From Cellulomonas sp. C5510 (GTDB taxonomy: Bacteria > Actinomycetota > Actinomycetes > Actinomycetales > Cellulomonadaceae): 64,000 nucleotides of DNA. Below are positions 53,700-61,925 of this stretch, one piece after another. The notes beneath the pieces were generated by a model. It did not search any database. It was not told where the DNA came from and saw only the letters and a list, made by a program, of their open reading frames with translations. Every line of letters begins with the position of its first letter. Position 1 is the first letter of the stretch. The position numbers and the translations under genes are program-made. The stretch spans positions 310,001 to 374,000 of the forward strand of contig NZ_CP081862.1 of NCBI RefSeq assembly GCF_019797765.1. The letters run 5' to 3'.

Positions 53700-55961
53700 G
53701 TGCCTCTCTCCCGTGTGCTCGCCGGCACCGTCGCGACCCTGGTCCTCCTGCCCGCGGGCGTGCTGCTCGCGCCGGCGGCCGTCGCCGCCCCGCCCTCGCT
53801 CGAGGAGACCCGGACGTTCTCCGTCCCCGACCCCCGTGCCACGGGGTACGCCCTCGACCTCGACGACGACCTCGCCGTGTACACCGGGCGCTACGACTCG
53901 CGCGGCGCCGCCGGGACGGGCCTGGTCCAGGTCGCGCGCCGGACCGGCCCCGCCGCCACCGACTGGACCACCACCGACCTGCCCGTCCCCGCCGACGTGC
54001 GGGGCTACGGGGTCTCCGTCGCCGTCGACGCCGACGCGGGGCGGGTCGTCGTCGGGGCGATCGCCTCGCAGCACGTGGTGGTCTACGCGCGGACCGGCCC
54101 GGACACCTGGGAGGTCGACCGTGTCCTCCAGGCGCCCGCGGACCCCCGGGTGGGCACGGTCCGCACCTTCGGGGAGACCGTCGCGCTCGACGACGGCACG
54201 CTGGTGGTCGGTGCGCCGAACTCGACGGTGGACGGCCAGGCGAACGCCGGTCTCGCGTACCTGTACGACCTGGACGCCGGCACGTCGCGCCCGCTGCTCC
54301 CGGCGCCGGGGCTCGTCGTCGGCGACTCGATCGCCGGGCAGGCCGTCGCCGTCGCGGACGGCCGGGTCGCCGTGGGTGCCCCCCAGCTGCGCCGGACGCT
54401 GGACTTCTACGGCGGGCAGTTCCGGGTCGGTGGGGTCTACCTGTGGGACACCGCCGCCCTCGACGCGGGGCCGTCGCTCACCTCGCAGCCCGTCGGCGAG
54501 CAGCTGCGCTCCGTGCCGCCCGGCAACGGCGGCGGGCCGGCGTTCGGATACGCCCTCGCCCTGGCGGGCGGGCGGCTCTACGTCGGCTCGCCGCTCGAGG
54601 TGAACTACACCGCCGAGGACCCTGCCGACCCCGTCGGGGGCTACAACGTCTCCTCGATCGACTCCGGCACCACGACGCAGGGCGCGGTGTACGTGTACGA
54701 CCCGTCCGACGCCGCGGCCCCCGCCCAGGTGGGTGGCAAGCTGATGCCGCCGCCGCACTCGTACGGGTTCGGCTACCGCATCGACGCGACCGCGGACGTG
54801 CTGCTCGCCTCGGCCTCCAGCGCCGCGGACGGCCTGCGCGGCGAGGTGCACGTCCTGGACCCCGCGGCGGTGGACCCGGCGCTCCCGGACGACGGCGGCC
54901 TGCTGCGCCAGACCGTCGTCCCGGTGCAGACCCTGCGCGGTTCCGACATGGAGCCGGGTGCTCGCTTCGGCAGCAGCGACATCGGCGGCGGCGTGGCCGT
55001 CTCCGGGGGGAGCGCCGTCGTCGCTGCCTTCGCGACCGGGGCGACCGCCAGCGGCAAGGTCTACCTGTTCGACGCCGTCGTGCCCGAGCCCGTGGCCGTC
55101 GACGTCCCGGACGTCACGATCACGTACGGCCTGCCGGCGACCCTCACGGCGACCGTGACCGGGATGGTGCCCGCGGGGGCCTCGGTGTCGGTCGACGGCA
55201 TCGCGCTCGGGGGCGTCAGCAGCACCGGCGGGACGGTCACGGCGGAGGTCGCGGCCGCCGCCTACGACGCGGGCGACCACGAGGTGTCGGTCGCCGTCCA
55301 GCGTGAGGCCGGCGGCGACGTCGTCGCGGCCGGTACGGCGTTGCTGCGGGTGCTGCCTGCCGCGACCACGACGACGATCGACGCCGGCCCGGCCCCGGTG
55401 CACCCGTCGGGCGTGGCCCTGCCCGTCACGGGCACTGTCGCGGGCGAGCACGGCACGGTGCCCGGCGGGTCCGTGGAGCTCGTCGCGGCCGGCGAGGTGG
55501 TCGGGACCGCCCCCCTGGAGGCGGACGGCACGTACGCGGCCGAGGTCCCGGCCTCCGCGGTCGTCCCCGGGCCCCTCGCCCTGGAGGCCCGGTACGCAGG
55601 GGACGGGAACCACCTGGCCTCGACCGGACCGGTGACCGTCACCGTGCTCGCCGCCGACCCGACGGACCCGGTCGATCCGACGGACCCCGTCGACCCGACG
55701 GACCCGGTCGACCCGGTCGACCCGACGGACCCGACCGACCCGACCGACCCGGTCGACCCGGTCGACCCGACCGATCCGACCGATCCGACGGATCCGACCG
55801 ACCCGACGGTGCCTGCCGGCCCCGGGGAGGGCGCCGCACCGGGCGGCCCCGCCTCGGCCGTCCTCGCGGTGACAGGGCCCGCAGGCCTGGCGGCGCTGCT
55901 CGCGGCGGCAGCGCTGGCCATCGCGCTGGGCGTCGTCCTGGTCCGGCGGCGGCGCGCCTGA
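53700..55961 (+). CDS. secreted beta-propeller-like protein with LAVTG sorting signal
   Basis: 753 residues. A signal peptide (AGTVATLVLLPAGVLLAPAAVAA). About 45-440 has repeated FG-GAP-like blades (for example ALDDGTLVVGAPNSTVDGQANAG, ALAGGRLYVGSPL), as in integrin-alpha-type propellers. About 460-640 holds two Ig-like repeat domains. Seventeen D-P-T/V repeats follow, then LAVTG, a hydrophobic stretch and RRRRA. The end matches a class E sortase signal (LAxTG), so it is likely covalently wall-anchored, with the repeat as a wall-spanning stalk. GTG 53700 has a weak AGGA; TAGGAC at six bases is an alternative leaderless cue. Confidence 0.87.
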   Translation: MPLSRVLAGTVATLVLLPAGVLLAPAAVAAPPSLEETRTFSVPDPRATGYALDLDDDLAVYTGRYDSRGAAGTGLVQVARRTGPAATDWTTTDLPVPADVRGYGVSVAVDADAGRVVVGAIASQHVVVYARTGPDTWEVDRVLQAPADPRVGTVRTFGETVALDDGTLVVGAPNSTVDGQANAGLAYLYDLDAGTSRPLLPAPGLVVGDSIAGQAVAVADGRVAVGAPQLRRTLDFYGGQFRVGGVYLWDTAALDAGPSLTSQPVGEQLRSVPPGNGGGPAFGYALALAGGRLYVGSPLEVNYTAEDPADPVGGYNVSSIDSGTTTQGAVYVYDPSDAAAPAQVGGKLMPPPHSYGFGYRIDATADVLLASASSAADGLRGEVHVLDPAAVDPALPDDGGLLRQTVVPVQTLRGSDMEPGARFGSSDIGGGVAVSGGSAVVAAFATGATASGKVYLFDAVVPEPVAVDVPDVTITYGLPATLTATVTGMVPAGASVSVDGIALGGVSSTGGTVTAEVAAAAYDAGDHEVSVAVQREAGGDVVAAGTALLRVLPAATTTTIDAGPAPVHPSGVALPVTGTVAGEHGTVPGGSVELVAAGEVVGTAPLEADGTYAAEVPASAVVPGPLALEARYAGDGNHLASTGPVTVTVLAADPTDPVDPTDPVDPTDPVDPVDPTDPTDPTDPVDPVDPTDPTDPTDPTDPTVPAGPGEGAAPGGPASAVLAVTGPAGLAALLAAAALAIALGVVLVRRRRA
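55656..55808 (+). repeat. 17 tandem 9-base repeats encoding Asp-Pro-Thr/Val
   Basis: Each unit is GAC/GAT-CCG-ACN or GAC-CCG-GTC. Synonymous changes between units suggest the tract is not newly expanded. Copy number is a likely strain variable. Confidence 0.9.
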
Positions 55962-55987
55962 CGACGGCGATCGGGGAGGATGGGTGG

Positions 55988-57538
55988 GTGCAGCCACCCA
56001 CCTCCCCGGACGCCGCCCCCGCCGACCTGCTGGACGCCCTGCGCACCGACCTCGCGGCCGCGGGCTTCACTGTCGCGGGCGTCGCCGACCTGCTCGGCCC
56101 GGTGGCGTCGGCGGCGCTGCACCGGGAGGAGCCGGTGCCGGCGCTGCGGGTCACGGCTGCCTCCGGAGCGGACCCGCGGGCGACGCTCGTCCGCGCGATG
56201 GTGCTCGGCGTGCCCGTGCCTGCGTCCCGCCTCGCTGCGGCGCTGCCCGCCCTCGGCGTCGAGGGCGCGCAACGGCTCGGGCTCGTGACCGCCGCGGGTG
56301 CCGGCGCGGACGACGAGGTGCGGGCCCTGGTCGACCTGAGACCCTACGAGGCCGAGGACGGCGCGGGCGCCGTGGACTGGTGGATCGCGTCCGACCTGGG
56401 CGAGCTCGCCACCGGCGGCGCGCTGCGGACCGACCACGTGCTCGGCGTCGGGGGTGCCTCCACGACGCTGGCGCAGGTGACCGTGCGGGACCCGCGCGGG
56501 CGGACGCTCGACCTCGGGACCGGCTGCGGGATCCAGGCGCTGCACGCGTCGCGGCACTCGAGGTCGGTGGTCGGCACCGACGTCTCCTCCCGGGCGCTGG
56601 CTTTCGCGCGCTTCAACGCCGCGCTCGCGGGTCTCGAGGCGCTCGACCTGCGGCTCGGGTCGATGCTGGAGCCCGTCGCGGGAGAGCGCTTCGACCTGGT
56701 GGTGAGCAACCCGCCGTTCGTCATCACGCCGCGCGCGGCCGGCGACGTGCCCACGTACGAGTACCGCGACGCCGGCCGCACCGGGGACGCCGTCGTGGCG
56801 GACCTCGTGACCTCCGTCTGCGACGTGCTCGCCCCCGGCGGTGTCGCGCAGCTGCTCGGCAACTGGGAGGTGCGCCGGGGCGAACGCTGGGACGAGCGTG
56901 TCGGCGCCTGGCTCGACGCGTCCGGCCTGGACGGCTGGGTGGTGCAGCGCGAGCTGCAGGACCCGGCGCAGTACGCCGAGACGTGGATCCGTGACGGCGG
57001 GACGACCCCGGACCGGGACCCGGCGGCCTGGCGCACCCGGTACGGCGCGTGGCTCGACGACTTCGCCTCCCGCGACGTCGAGGCGATCGGGTTCGGCATC
57101 GTCGTGCTGCGCCGGCCGGCGTCGGACGGGCCGCTGCTGCGCCGGCTCGAGGAGGTCACCGGCACCGTGCGGCAGCCGCTCGGCCCGGCCATCGGCGCGA
57201 GCCTGGGCGCCCAGGAGGTGCTGCGCGGGCAGGACGACGCGGTGCTCGCGGCGTCCCGGCTGCGGGTGGCGCCGGACGTGACGGAGGAGCGGTACCTGCG
57301 GCCCGGCGACGTCGACCCGCAGGTGGTGCTGCTGCGGCAGGGTGGCGGCTTCGGCCGCACGGTCCGGGCGGGTACCGCGCTCGCCGGGTTCGTCGGCGCC
57401 TGCGACGGCGAGCTGACGGTCGGGCAGATCGTCGGTGCGCTCGCGGCCCTCCTCGGCGTGGATGCCGCGGGCGTCGCGGCCGAGGTGCTGCCCGCGGCCC
57501 GGGGGCTGCTCGCGGACGGGCTGCTGCTGACCGCCTGA
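55988..57538 (+). CDS. class I SAM-dependent methyltransferase (HemK-like core)
   Basis: 516 residues. An N-terminal helical domain (about 1-120), then the SAM fold with LDLGTGCGIQALHASRHSRSVVGTDVSSRAL, and the NPPF tetrapeptide in FDLVVSNPPFVITP (about 235-250) that marks methylation of a planar nitrogen, as in Gln, adenine or guanine. The C-terminal 100 residues form a further domain. Such proteins often sit beside topoisomerase I in actinobacteria; here a transporter cluster follows instead. GTG 55988 has GGGGAGGA upstream. Target unknown. Confidence 0.88.
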   Translation: MQPPTSPDAAPADLLDALRTDLAAAGFTVAGVADLLGPVASAALHREEPVPALRVTAASGADPRATLVRAMVLGVPVPASRLAAALPALGVEGAQRLGLVTAAGAGADDEVRALVDLRPYEAEDGAGAVDWWIASDLGELATGGALRTDHVLGVGGASTTLAQVTVRDPRGRTLDLGTGCGIQALHASRHSRSVVGTDVSSRALAFARFNAALAGLEALDLRLGSMLEPVAGERFDLVVSNPPFVITPRAAGDVPTYEYRDAGRTGDAVVADLVTSVCDVLAPGGVAQLLGNWEVRRGERWDERVGAWLDASGLDGWVVQRELQDPAQYAETWIRDGGTTPDRDPAAWRTRYGAWLDDFASRDVEAIGFGIVVLRRPASDGPLLRRLEEVTGTVRQPLGPAIGASLGAQEVLRGQDDAVLAASRLRVAPDVTEERYLRPGDVDPQVVLLRQGGGFGRTVRAGTALAGFVGACDGELTVGQIVGALAALLGVDAAGVAAEVLPAARGLLADGLLLTA

Positions 57539-57711
57539 GCGCCCCGGGCTGCACCCCGACACCCGGGCCCGCCCTCCTCCGGTCCGGCCGTGCGGACGGC
57601 GCCCGCCCCCGCCCACAGCGTCGCCACAGGTGGGTGCTACGACCGCTCCAGTCACCCTCCCTACGGTCCTGACCAGCCGCGATACCGCGCGGGACCGTCG
57701 TGAGGGAGAAC

Positions 57712-58989
57712 ATGCTGACGCTGTGGAGACGCACCCGCGCCTGGGTGCGGGTGCTGGGCGTGGTGCTGCTGGTCGGCGTCGCCGGGGCGGGCGGCTACCT
57801 GCTCGCCCTGCGGGAGCAGCCGGCGCAGGCCGCGGTCCCGGAGTCGACGACGACCGCGGTCGCCGCGAGCCTGTCGACCATCGAGCAGTCCGTCTCGGCG
57901 AGCGGCACGCTGACGCCGGCCGTGCAGGAGGACGTGGCGTTCGCCGTGAGCGGGACCGTGCAGTCGGTCGACGTCGAGGCGGGCGACACCGTCGCTGCGG
58001 GCCAGCAGCTCGCCACGGTCGACACCCTGCAGCTCGACGCGGCGCTGCTGTCGGCGAAGGCCGAGCTGGCGTCCGCGGCGGCGTCGCTCGCTGACGCCGA
58101 GGACGACGCGGACGGCTCGGACGCCTCCGACGCGCAGGTGGCCGCGCTCACCGCGCAGGTCGAGGTCGCGCAGGCGGCCGTGGACGCGGCGCAGGAGGAC
58201 CTGGCCGGTGCGACGCTCACCGCACCCGTCGCCGGGTTGGTCACGACCGTGGACCTCGAGGTCGGGGACGTCGTGTCCGGTACCTCGGGGTCGAGCGGCT
58301 CCGGGGGCGCCGCGTCGAGCGGGTCGGCCGGCACCGGCGCGACCGGCGGGTCGTCCCAGGGGTCCACGGGGACCTCGAGCGGCACCTCCACCGCACCGTT
58401 CGTGATCGTCGGCACCGACGCCTGGCAGGTGTCCGTGTCGGTCGGGGAGTCCGACGTCGCGCTCGTCGAGGCGGGCGACCAGGTGGAGCTGACCGTCGAC
58501 GACGTGGCGGACACCGTCTACGGCACGGTCGGGGAGGTCGGCCTCGTCCCGTCGAGCTCCTCGGGCGTCGCCGCGTACCCGGTGACGATCGACGTCACCG
58601 GCTCCCCGGAGGGCCTGCACGACGGCGCGTCCGCGGACGTCTCGATCATCTACGAGCGCCGCACCGACGTGCTGACCGTGCCTGCGGCGGCGGTGACCAC
58701 CGTGGACGGCCGCTCCGTCGTCACGCAGGAGGGTGCGGACGGCGAGCAGGTCACCACGGAGGTCACCGTCGGTGAGACCTCCGGCACCGTGGTGGAGATC
58801 ACCGACGGGCTGGCCGAGGGCGACGAGGTGCTGGTCACGGCCTTCTCGCCGCGCGCGGGCTCCGACTCCGACGACGAGCAGCAGGGCGGCGCGGGCGCCG
58901 GCGGCGGGATGCCGGACTTCTCCGGGGAGATGCCGGACTTCTCCGGGGGGTTCCCCGGCGGGCAGATGCCCGGTGGCAGCAATGGGTGA
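57712..58989 (+). CDS. MacA/HlyD-like membrane-fusion protein
   Basis: 425 residues. One N-terminal membrane anchor (VRVLGVVLLVGVAGAGGYLLAL), lipoyl-like halves (VSGTVQSVDVEAGDTVAAGQQLATVDT; ATLTAPVAGLVTTVDLEVGDVV), a short helical hairpin between them, then beta-barrel domains. Two low-complexity Ser/Gly stretches occur. It ends in two MPDFSGE-type repeats and a Gly/Pro tail. In a Gram-positive it would act in the wall space with the MacB pair downstream. ATG 57712 has GGGAG; GTG 57700 is a longer alternative. Overlaps the ATPase by eight bases. Confidence 0.9.
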   Translation: MLTLWRRTRAWVRVLGVVLLVGVAGAGGYLLALREQPAQAAVPESTTTAVAASLSTIEQSVSASGTLTPAVQEDVAFAVSGTVQSVDVEAGDTVAAGQQLATVDTLQLDAALLSAKAELASAAASLADAEDDADGSDASDAQVAALTAQVEVAQAAVDAAQEDLAGATLTAPVAGLVTTVDLEVGDVVSGTSGSSGSGGAASSGSAGTGATGGSSQGSTGTSSGTSTAPFVIVGTDAWQVSVSVGESDVALVEAGDQVELTVDDVADTVYGTVGEVGLVPSSSSGVAAYPVTIDVTGSPEGLHDGASADVSIIYERRTDVLTVPAAAVTTVDGRSVVTQEGADGEQVTTEVTVGETSGTVVEITDGLAEGDEVLVTAFSPRAGSDSDDEQQGGAGAGGGMPDFSGEMPDFSGGFPGGQMPGGSNG

Positions 58990-59719
58990 GGCCGTGCTGG
59001 AGAGCCCGGCGCCCGACGTCCCGCCGGACGAGGTGCCGGTCATCGAGCTCGCGGGCGCGCGCAAGACCTACCGCACCGGCAGCATCGAGTTCGAGGCGCT
59101 GCGGGGGGTCGACCTCGGCATCGCGGTCGGCGAGTACGTGGCGATCATGGGTCCGTCGGGCTCGGGCAAGTCCACCCTGATGAATGTCGTGGGCTGCCTG
59201 GACGTCCTCACCGCGGGGGCGTACCGGCTGGCGGGAGAGGACGTCGGCGACCTGGACGAGGAGGAGCTCGCGGAGGTCCGCAACCGGAGACTCGGGTTCG
59301 TGTTCCAGCAGTTCCACCTGCTGCCGTCCCTGCCGGCCTGGCGGAACGTCGAGCTGCCGCTGGTGTACGGCCGGGTGCCGGCCCCCGAGCGCCGTGACCG
59401 GGCGGTGGCCGCGCTCGAGCGGGTGGGGCTCGGGGACCGGCTCGAGAACCGCCCGGGCGAGCTCTCCGGCGGTCAGCAGCAGCGCGTCGCGGTCGCCCGC
59501 GCCCTCGTGGGGGAGCCGGCGCTGATCCTCGCGGACGAGCCGACGGGCAACCTCGACTCGGCGTCCACCGAGGACGTGCTCGCGCTGCTCGACGACCTGC
59601 ACGCGCAGGGCCGCACGATCGTGCTCATCACGCACGAGCTCGAGGTGGCGCAGCACGCGCGGCGCATCGTCTTCGTGCGGGACGGCGTCATCCAGTCCGA
59701 CGAGGTGAACCCACGATGA
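58982..59719 (+). CDS. MacB-type ABC transporter ATPase
   Basis: 245 residues. Walker A GPSGSGKST, Q-loop FVFQQFHLLPSLPAWRNVELPL, signature LSGGQQQR, Walker B ALILADEPTGNLD, switch His VLITHELEVAQHA. This is the LolD/MacB class that drives mechanotransmission with a four-segment permease, the next gene, whose start overlaps its stop. Start at ATG 58982 inside the end of the adaptor. Confidence 0.94.
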   Translation: MGEAVLESPAPDVPPDEVPVIELAGARKTYRTGSIEFEALRGVDLGIAVGEYVAIMGPSGSGKSTLMNVVGCLDVLTAGAYRLAGEDVGDLDEEELAEVRNRRLGFVFQQFHLLPSLPAWRNVELPLVYGRVPAPERRDRAVAALERVGLGDRLENRPGELSGGQQQRVAVARALVGEPALILADEPTGNLDSASTEDVLALLDDLHAQGRTIVLITHELEVAQHARRIVFVRDGVIQSDEVNPR

Positions 59720-60948
59720 CGTGGTCCGAGACCCTGCGCACCGGCTGGTCGGCGGTGCGCGGGCACAAGCTCCGCTCGCTGCTGACCGTGCTCGGCATCC
59801 TCATCGGCATCGCCGCGGTGATCCTCACCGTCGGCCTCGGCCTGGGCACCCAGAAGGACGTGAGCCAGCAGATCAGCGCCCTCGGCTCGAACCTGCTCAT
59901 CGTGACGCCCGGGTCGTCGACGGACTCCGACGGGCTCCGCGGCGGGTTCGGCACCGGGGCCACGCTCACCCGCTCGGACGCCGAGGCCCTCGCGTCGTCG
60001 GTGAACGCCCCGGACATCGGGGCGGTGGCCCCGGAGAAGGAGTCGTCGCTGACGGTCGAGGCGAACGACACCAACTGGACCACCAGCGTCGTCGGGACGA
60101 CGGTCGACTGGCCCGCCGTGCGCTCGCGGACCGTCGCCGCCGGGGAGTTCTTCACCGCGGAGGACGACGCCTCGGGCGCCGCGGTCGCGGTGGTCGGCGC
60201 GACGACGGCCACCGAGCTGTTCGGCACGACGGCCGTCGTGGGGCAGCAGCTCACGATCGCCGACACCCCGTTCACGATCGTCGGCGTGCTCGCCGAGGCC
60301 GGGTCGAGCACCGACAGCGACCTGGACGACGTCGTGGTGGTGCCGCTGACCACCGCGGCGGACACGGTCTCCGGCGGCCTGACGCGCAGCTCGCTGACCA
60401 CGGTCTACGTGCAGGCGGCGTCGGCCGACCAGCTCTCGGCGGCGTACCAGGAGGCGCAGACGCTGCTGCTCAACCTGCACGGGATCACCGACGCGGACAG
60501 CGCCGACTTCAGCATCGACAGCCAGGACGCCCTGGTCAGCACCGCCACGTCCGTCTACCGGACGCTGACGGTCCTGCTCACCGGCATCGCGGCGCTGTCG
60601 CTGCTGGTCGGCGGGATCGGCGTCATGAACATCATGCTGGTGTCCGTCACCGAGCGGACCCGCGAGATCGGCCTGCGCAAGGCGCTCGGCGCCCCGCCGT
60701 GGGCGATCCGACGGCAGTTCCTCGTCGAGGCAGCGGTGCTCGGCCTGGCCGGGGGCCTGCTCGGCGCCGTGCTCGGAGTCGTCGCCGCGGCCGTGCTGCC
60801 GGGCGTGCTCGGCACGTCGGTCGTCGTGTCCGGCGCCGCCGTCGCCGGGTCCGTCGCCGTGGCCCTCGCGATCGGCCTCGTGTTCGGCGTCTACCCCGCC
60901 ACCCGGGCCGCCCGGCTCGCCCCCATCGACGCGCTGCGGTCCGAGTGA
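59716..60948 (+). CDS. MacB/FtsX-type ABC permease
   Basis: 410 residues. The first membrane segment is in RSLLTVLGILIGIAAVILTVGLGLGTQ, then a large extracellular MacB-type domain (about 50-270). Three C-terminal membrane segments include the GIGVMNIMLVSVTERTREIGLRKALGAPPWAIRRQFLVEA coupling region and GLVFGVYPATRAARLAPIDALRSE. It forms a complete exporter with the preceding ATPase. Substrate not predictable (peptides, antibiotics or lipoproteins in relatives). Confidence 0.94.
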   Translation: MTWSETLRTGWSAVRGHKLRSLLTVLGILIGIAAVILTVGLGLGTQKDVSQQISALGSNLLIVTPGSSTDSDGLRGGFGTGATLTRSDAEALASSVNAPDIGAVAPEKESSLTVEANDTNWTTSVVGTTVDWPAVRSRTVAAGEFFTAEDDASGAAVAVVGATTATELFGTTAVVGQQLTIADTPFTIVGVLAEAGSSTDSDLDDVVVVPLTTAADTVSGGLTRSSLTTVYVQAASADQLSAAYQEAQTLLLNLHGITDADSADFSIDSQDALVSTATSVYRTLTVLLTGIAALSLLVGGIGVMNIMLVSVTERTREIGLRKALGAPPWAIRRQFLVEAAVLGLAGGLLGAVLGVVAAAVLPGVLGTSVVVSGAAVAGSVAVALAIGLVFGVYPATRAARLAPIDALRSE

Positions 60949-60974
60949 CCCCCGCCCGCACCCCGAGGAGAGAC

Positions 60975-61925
60975 ATGACCACCACCACGCGCACCCGCCG
61001 GCCGCGGCGACCCCGCGCCGGCAGGACCACCGTCGGCGCGATCGGCACCGTGGCGCTGCTGACCCTGGTCGGCGCCTGCTCGTCCGGCACCGCCGCGTCC
61101 GAGGCGGCTCCGGCCGCGACCTCGGGCACCGCCCAGGACCCCGCCGCCGGCGCGGGCACGGGCCGCGGGCCCGGCGGCGGCACCAGCGGCGAGATCGCCG
61201 CCGTGGCGGACGCGCTGATGCAGGTGCAGGGCGACGACGGGCAGACCGCGGTGACGTGGGACGACGGCACGTCGATCACGCAGACCGTCACGGCGTCGCT
61301 CGCGGACGTCACGGTCGGGTCGTGCGTCGTCGTGCTCGGCGCGGGCGACGACGCGGCGGCGACGAGCGTCGCCGTGAGCGCGGCGACCGACGACGGCTGC
61401 ACCGGCGGGTCCGGCGGCTCCGACGGGTTCGCCGGCGGTCCGCGGGGGGACGGCGACGGGCCGTCGGACCTGCCGTCCGGTGCACCCGCGGACGGCGACC
61501 GGCCGGACGGGGCCCCGACCGGGATGCCGGACGGCGCCGACGGGATGGCGCCCGGCGGCGGGATGACCGCCGGGCTCGTCACCGAGGTGTCCGGCAGCGT
61601 GATCACCGTGGAGAGCGCCGGCGTCCCGGCGGGCGACGACGACGGCACGGCGGACGACGGCGACGCGACCACCACGACGGTCACCGTCGACGACGCGACG
61701 ACCTACACGACGACCACCGCCGCCGACGCGTCCGCCATCGCCGTCGGGCTCTGCGTGGTCGCCCAGGGGGAGGCCGACGACTCCGGGCAGGTCGCCGCCA
61801 CGAGCCTGACGCTGTCCGAGGCGGGCGACGAGGGCTGCACCAGCGGGTTCGGCGGCGGGTTCGGCGGCGGGATGCCGGGCCGGCCCGACGCCGGCACCGA
61901 GGACCAGGAGGCCGCCGGTGCGTGA
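60975..61925 (+). CDS. lipoprotein with two DUF5666-like domains
   Basis: 316 residues. A basic start and lipobox LTLVGACSSG (Cys about 36). Two copies of a small beta domain: first QVQGDDGQTAVTWDDGTSITQTV through VGSCVVVLG, second VTEVSGSVITVESAG through VGLCVVAQG. They are joined by a long Gly/Asp/Pro-rich linker, with a GGGFGGGMPG tail. Each domain carries a Cys in GxCVV and one in DGC or EGC. Being within the MacAB cluster suggests a partner of the exporter. ATG 60975 has GAGGAGAG. Confidence 0.85.
   Translation: MTTTTRTRRPRRPRAGRTTVGAIGTVALLTLVGACSSGTAASEAAPAATSGTAQDPAAGAGTGRGPGGGTSGEIAAVADALMQVQGDDGQTAVTWDDGTSITQTVTASLADVTVGSCVVVLGAGDDAAATSVAVSAATDDGCTGGSGGSDGFAGGPRGDGDGPSDLPSGAPADGDRPDGAPTGMPDGADGMAPGGGMTAGLVTEVSGSVITVESAGVPAGDDDGTADDGDATTTTVTVDDATTYTTTTAADASAIAVGLCVVAQGEADDSGQVAATSLTLSEAGDEGCTSGFGGGFGGGMPGRPDAGTEDQEAAGA

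Noticed and set aside
55656..55808. Tandem repeats as a CRISPR array
   Set aside because: Nine-base units without spacers, in frame within a coding sequence and encoding Asp-Pro repeats.
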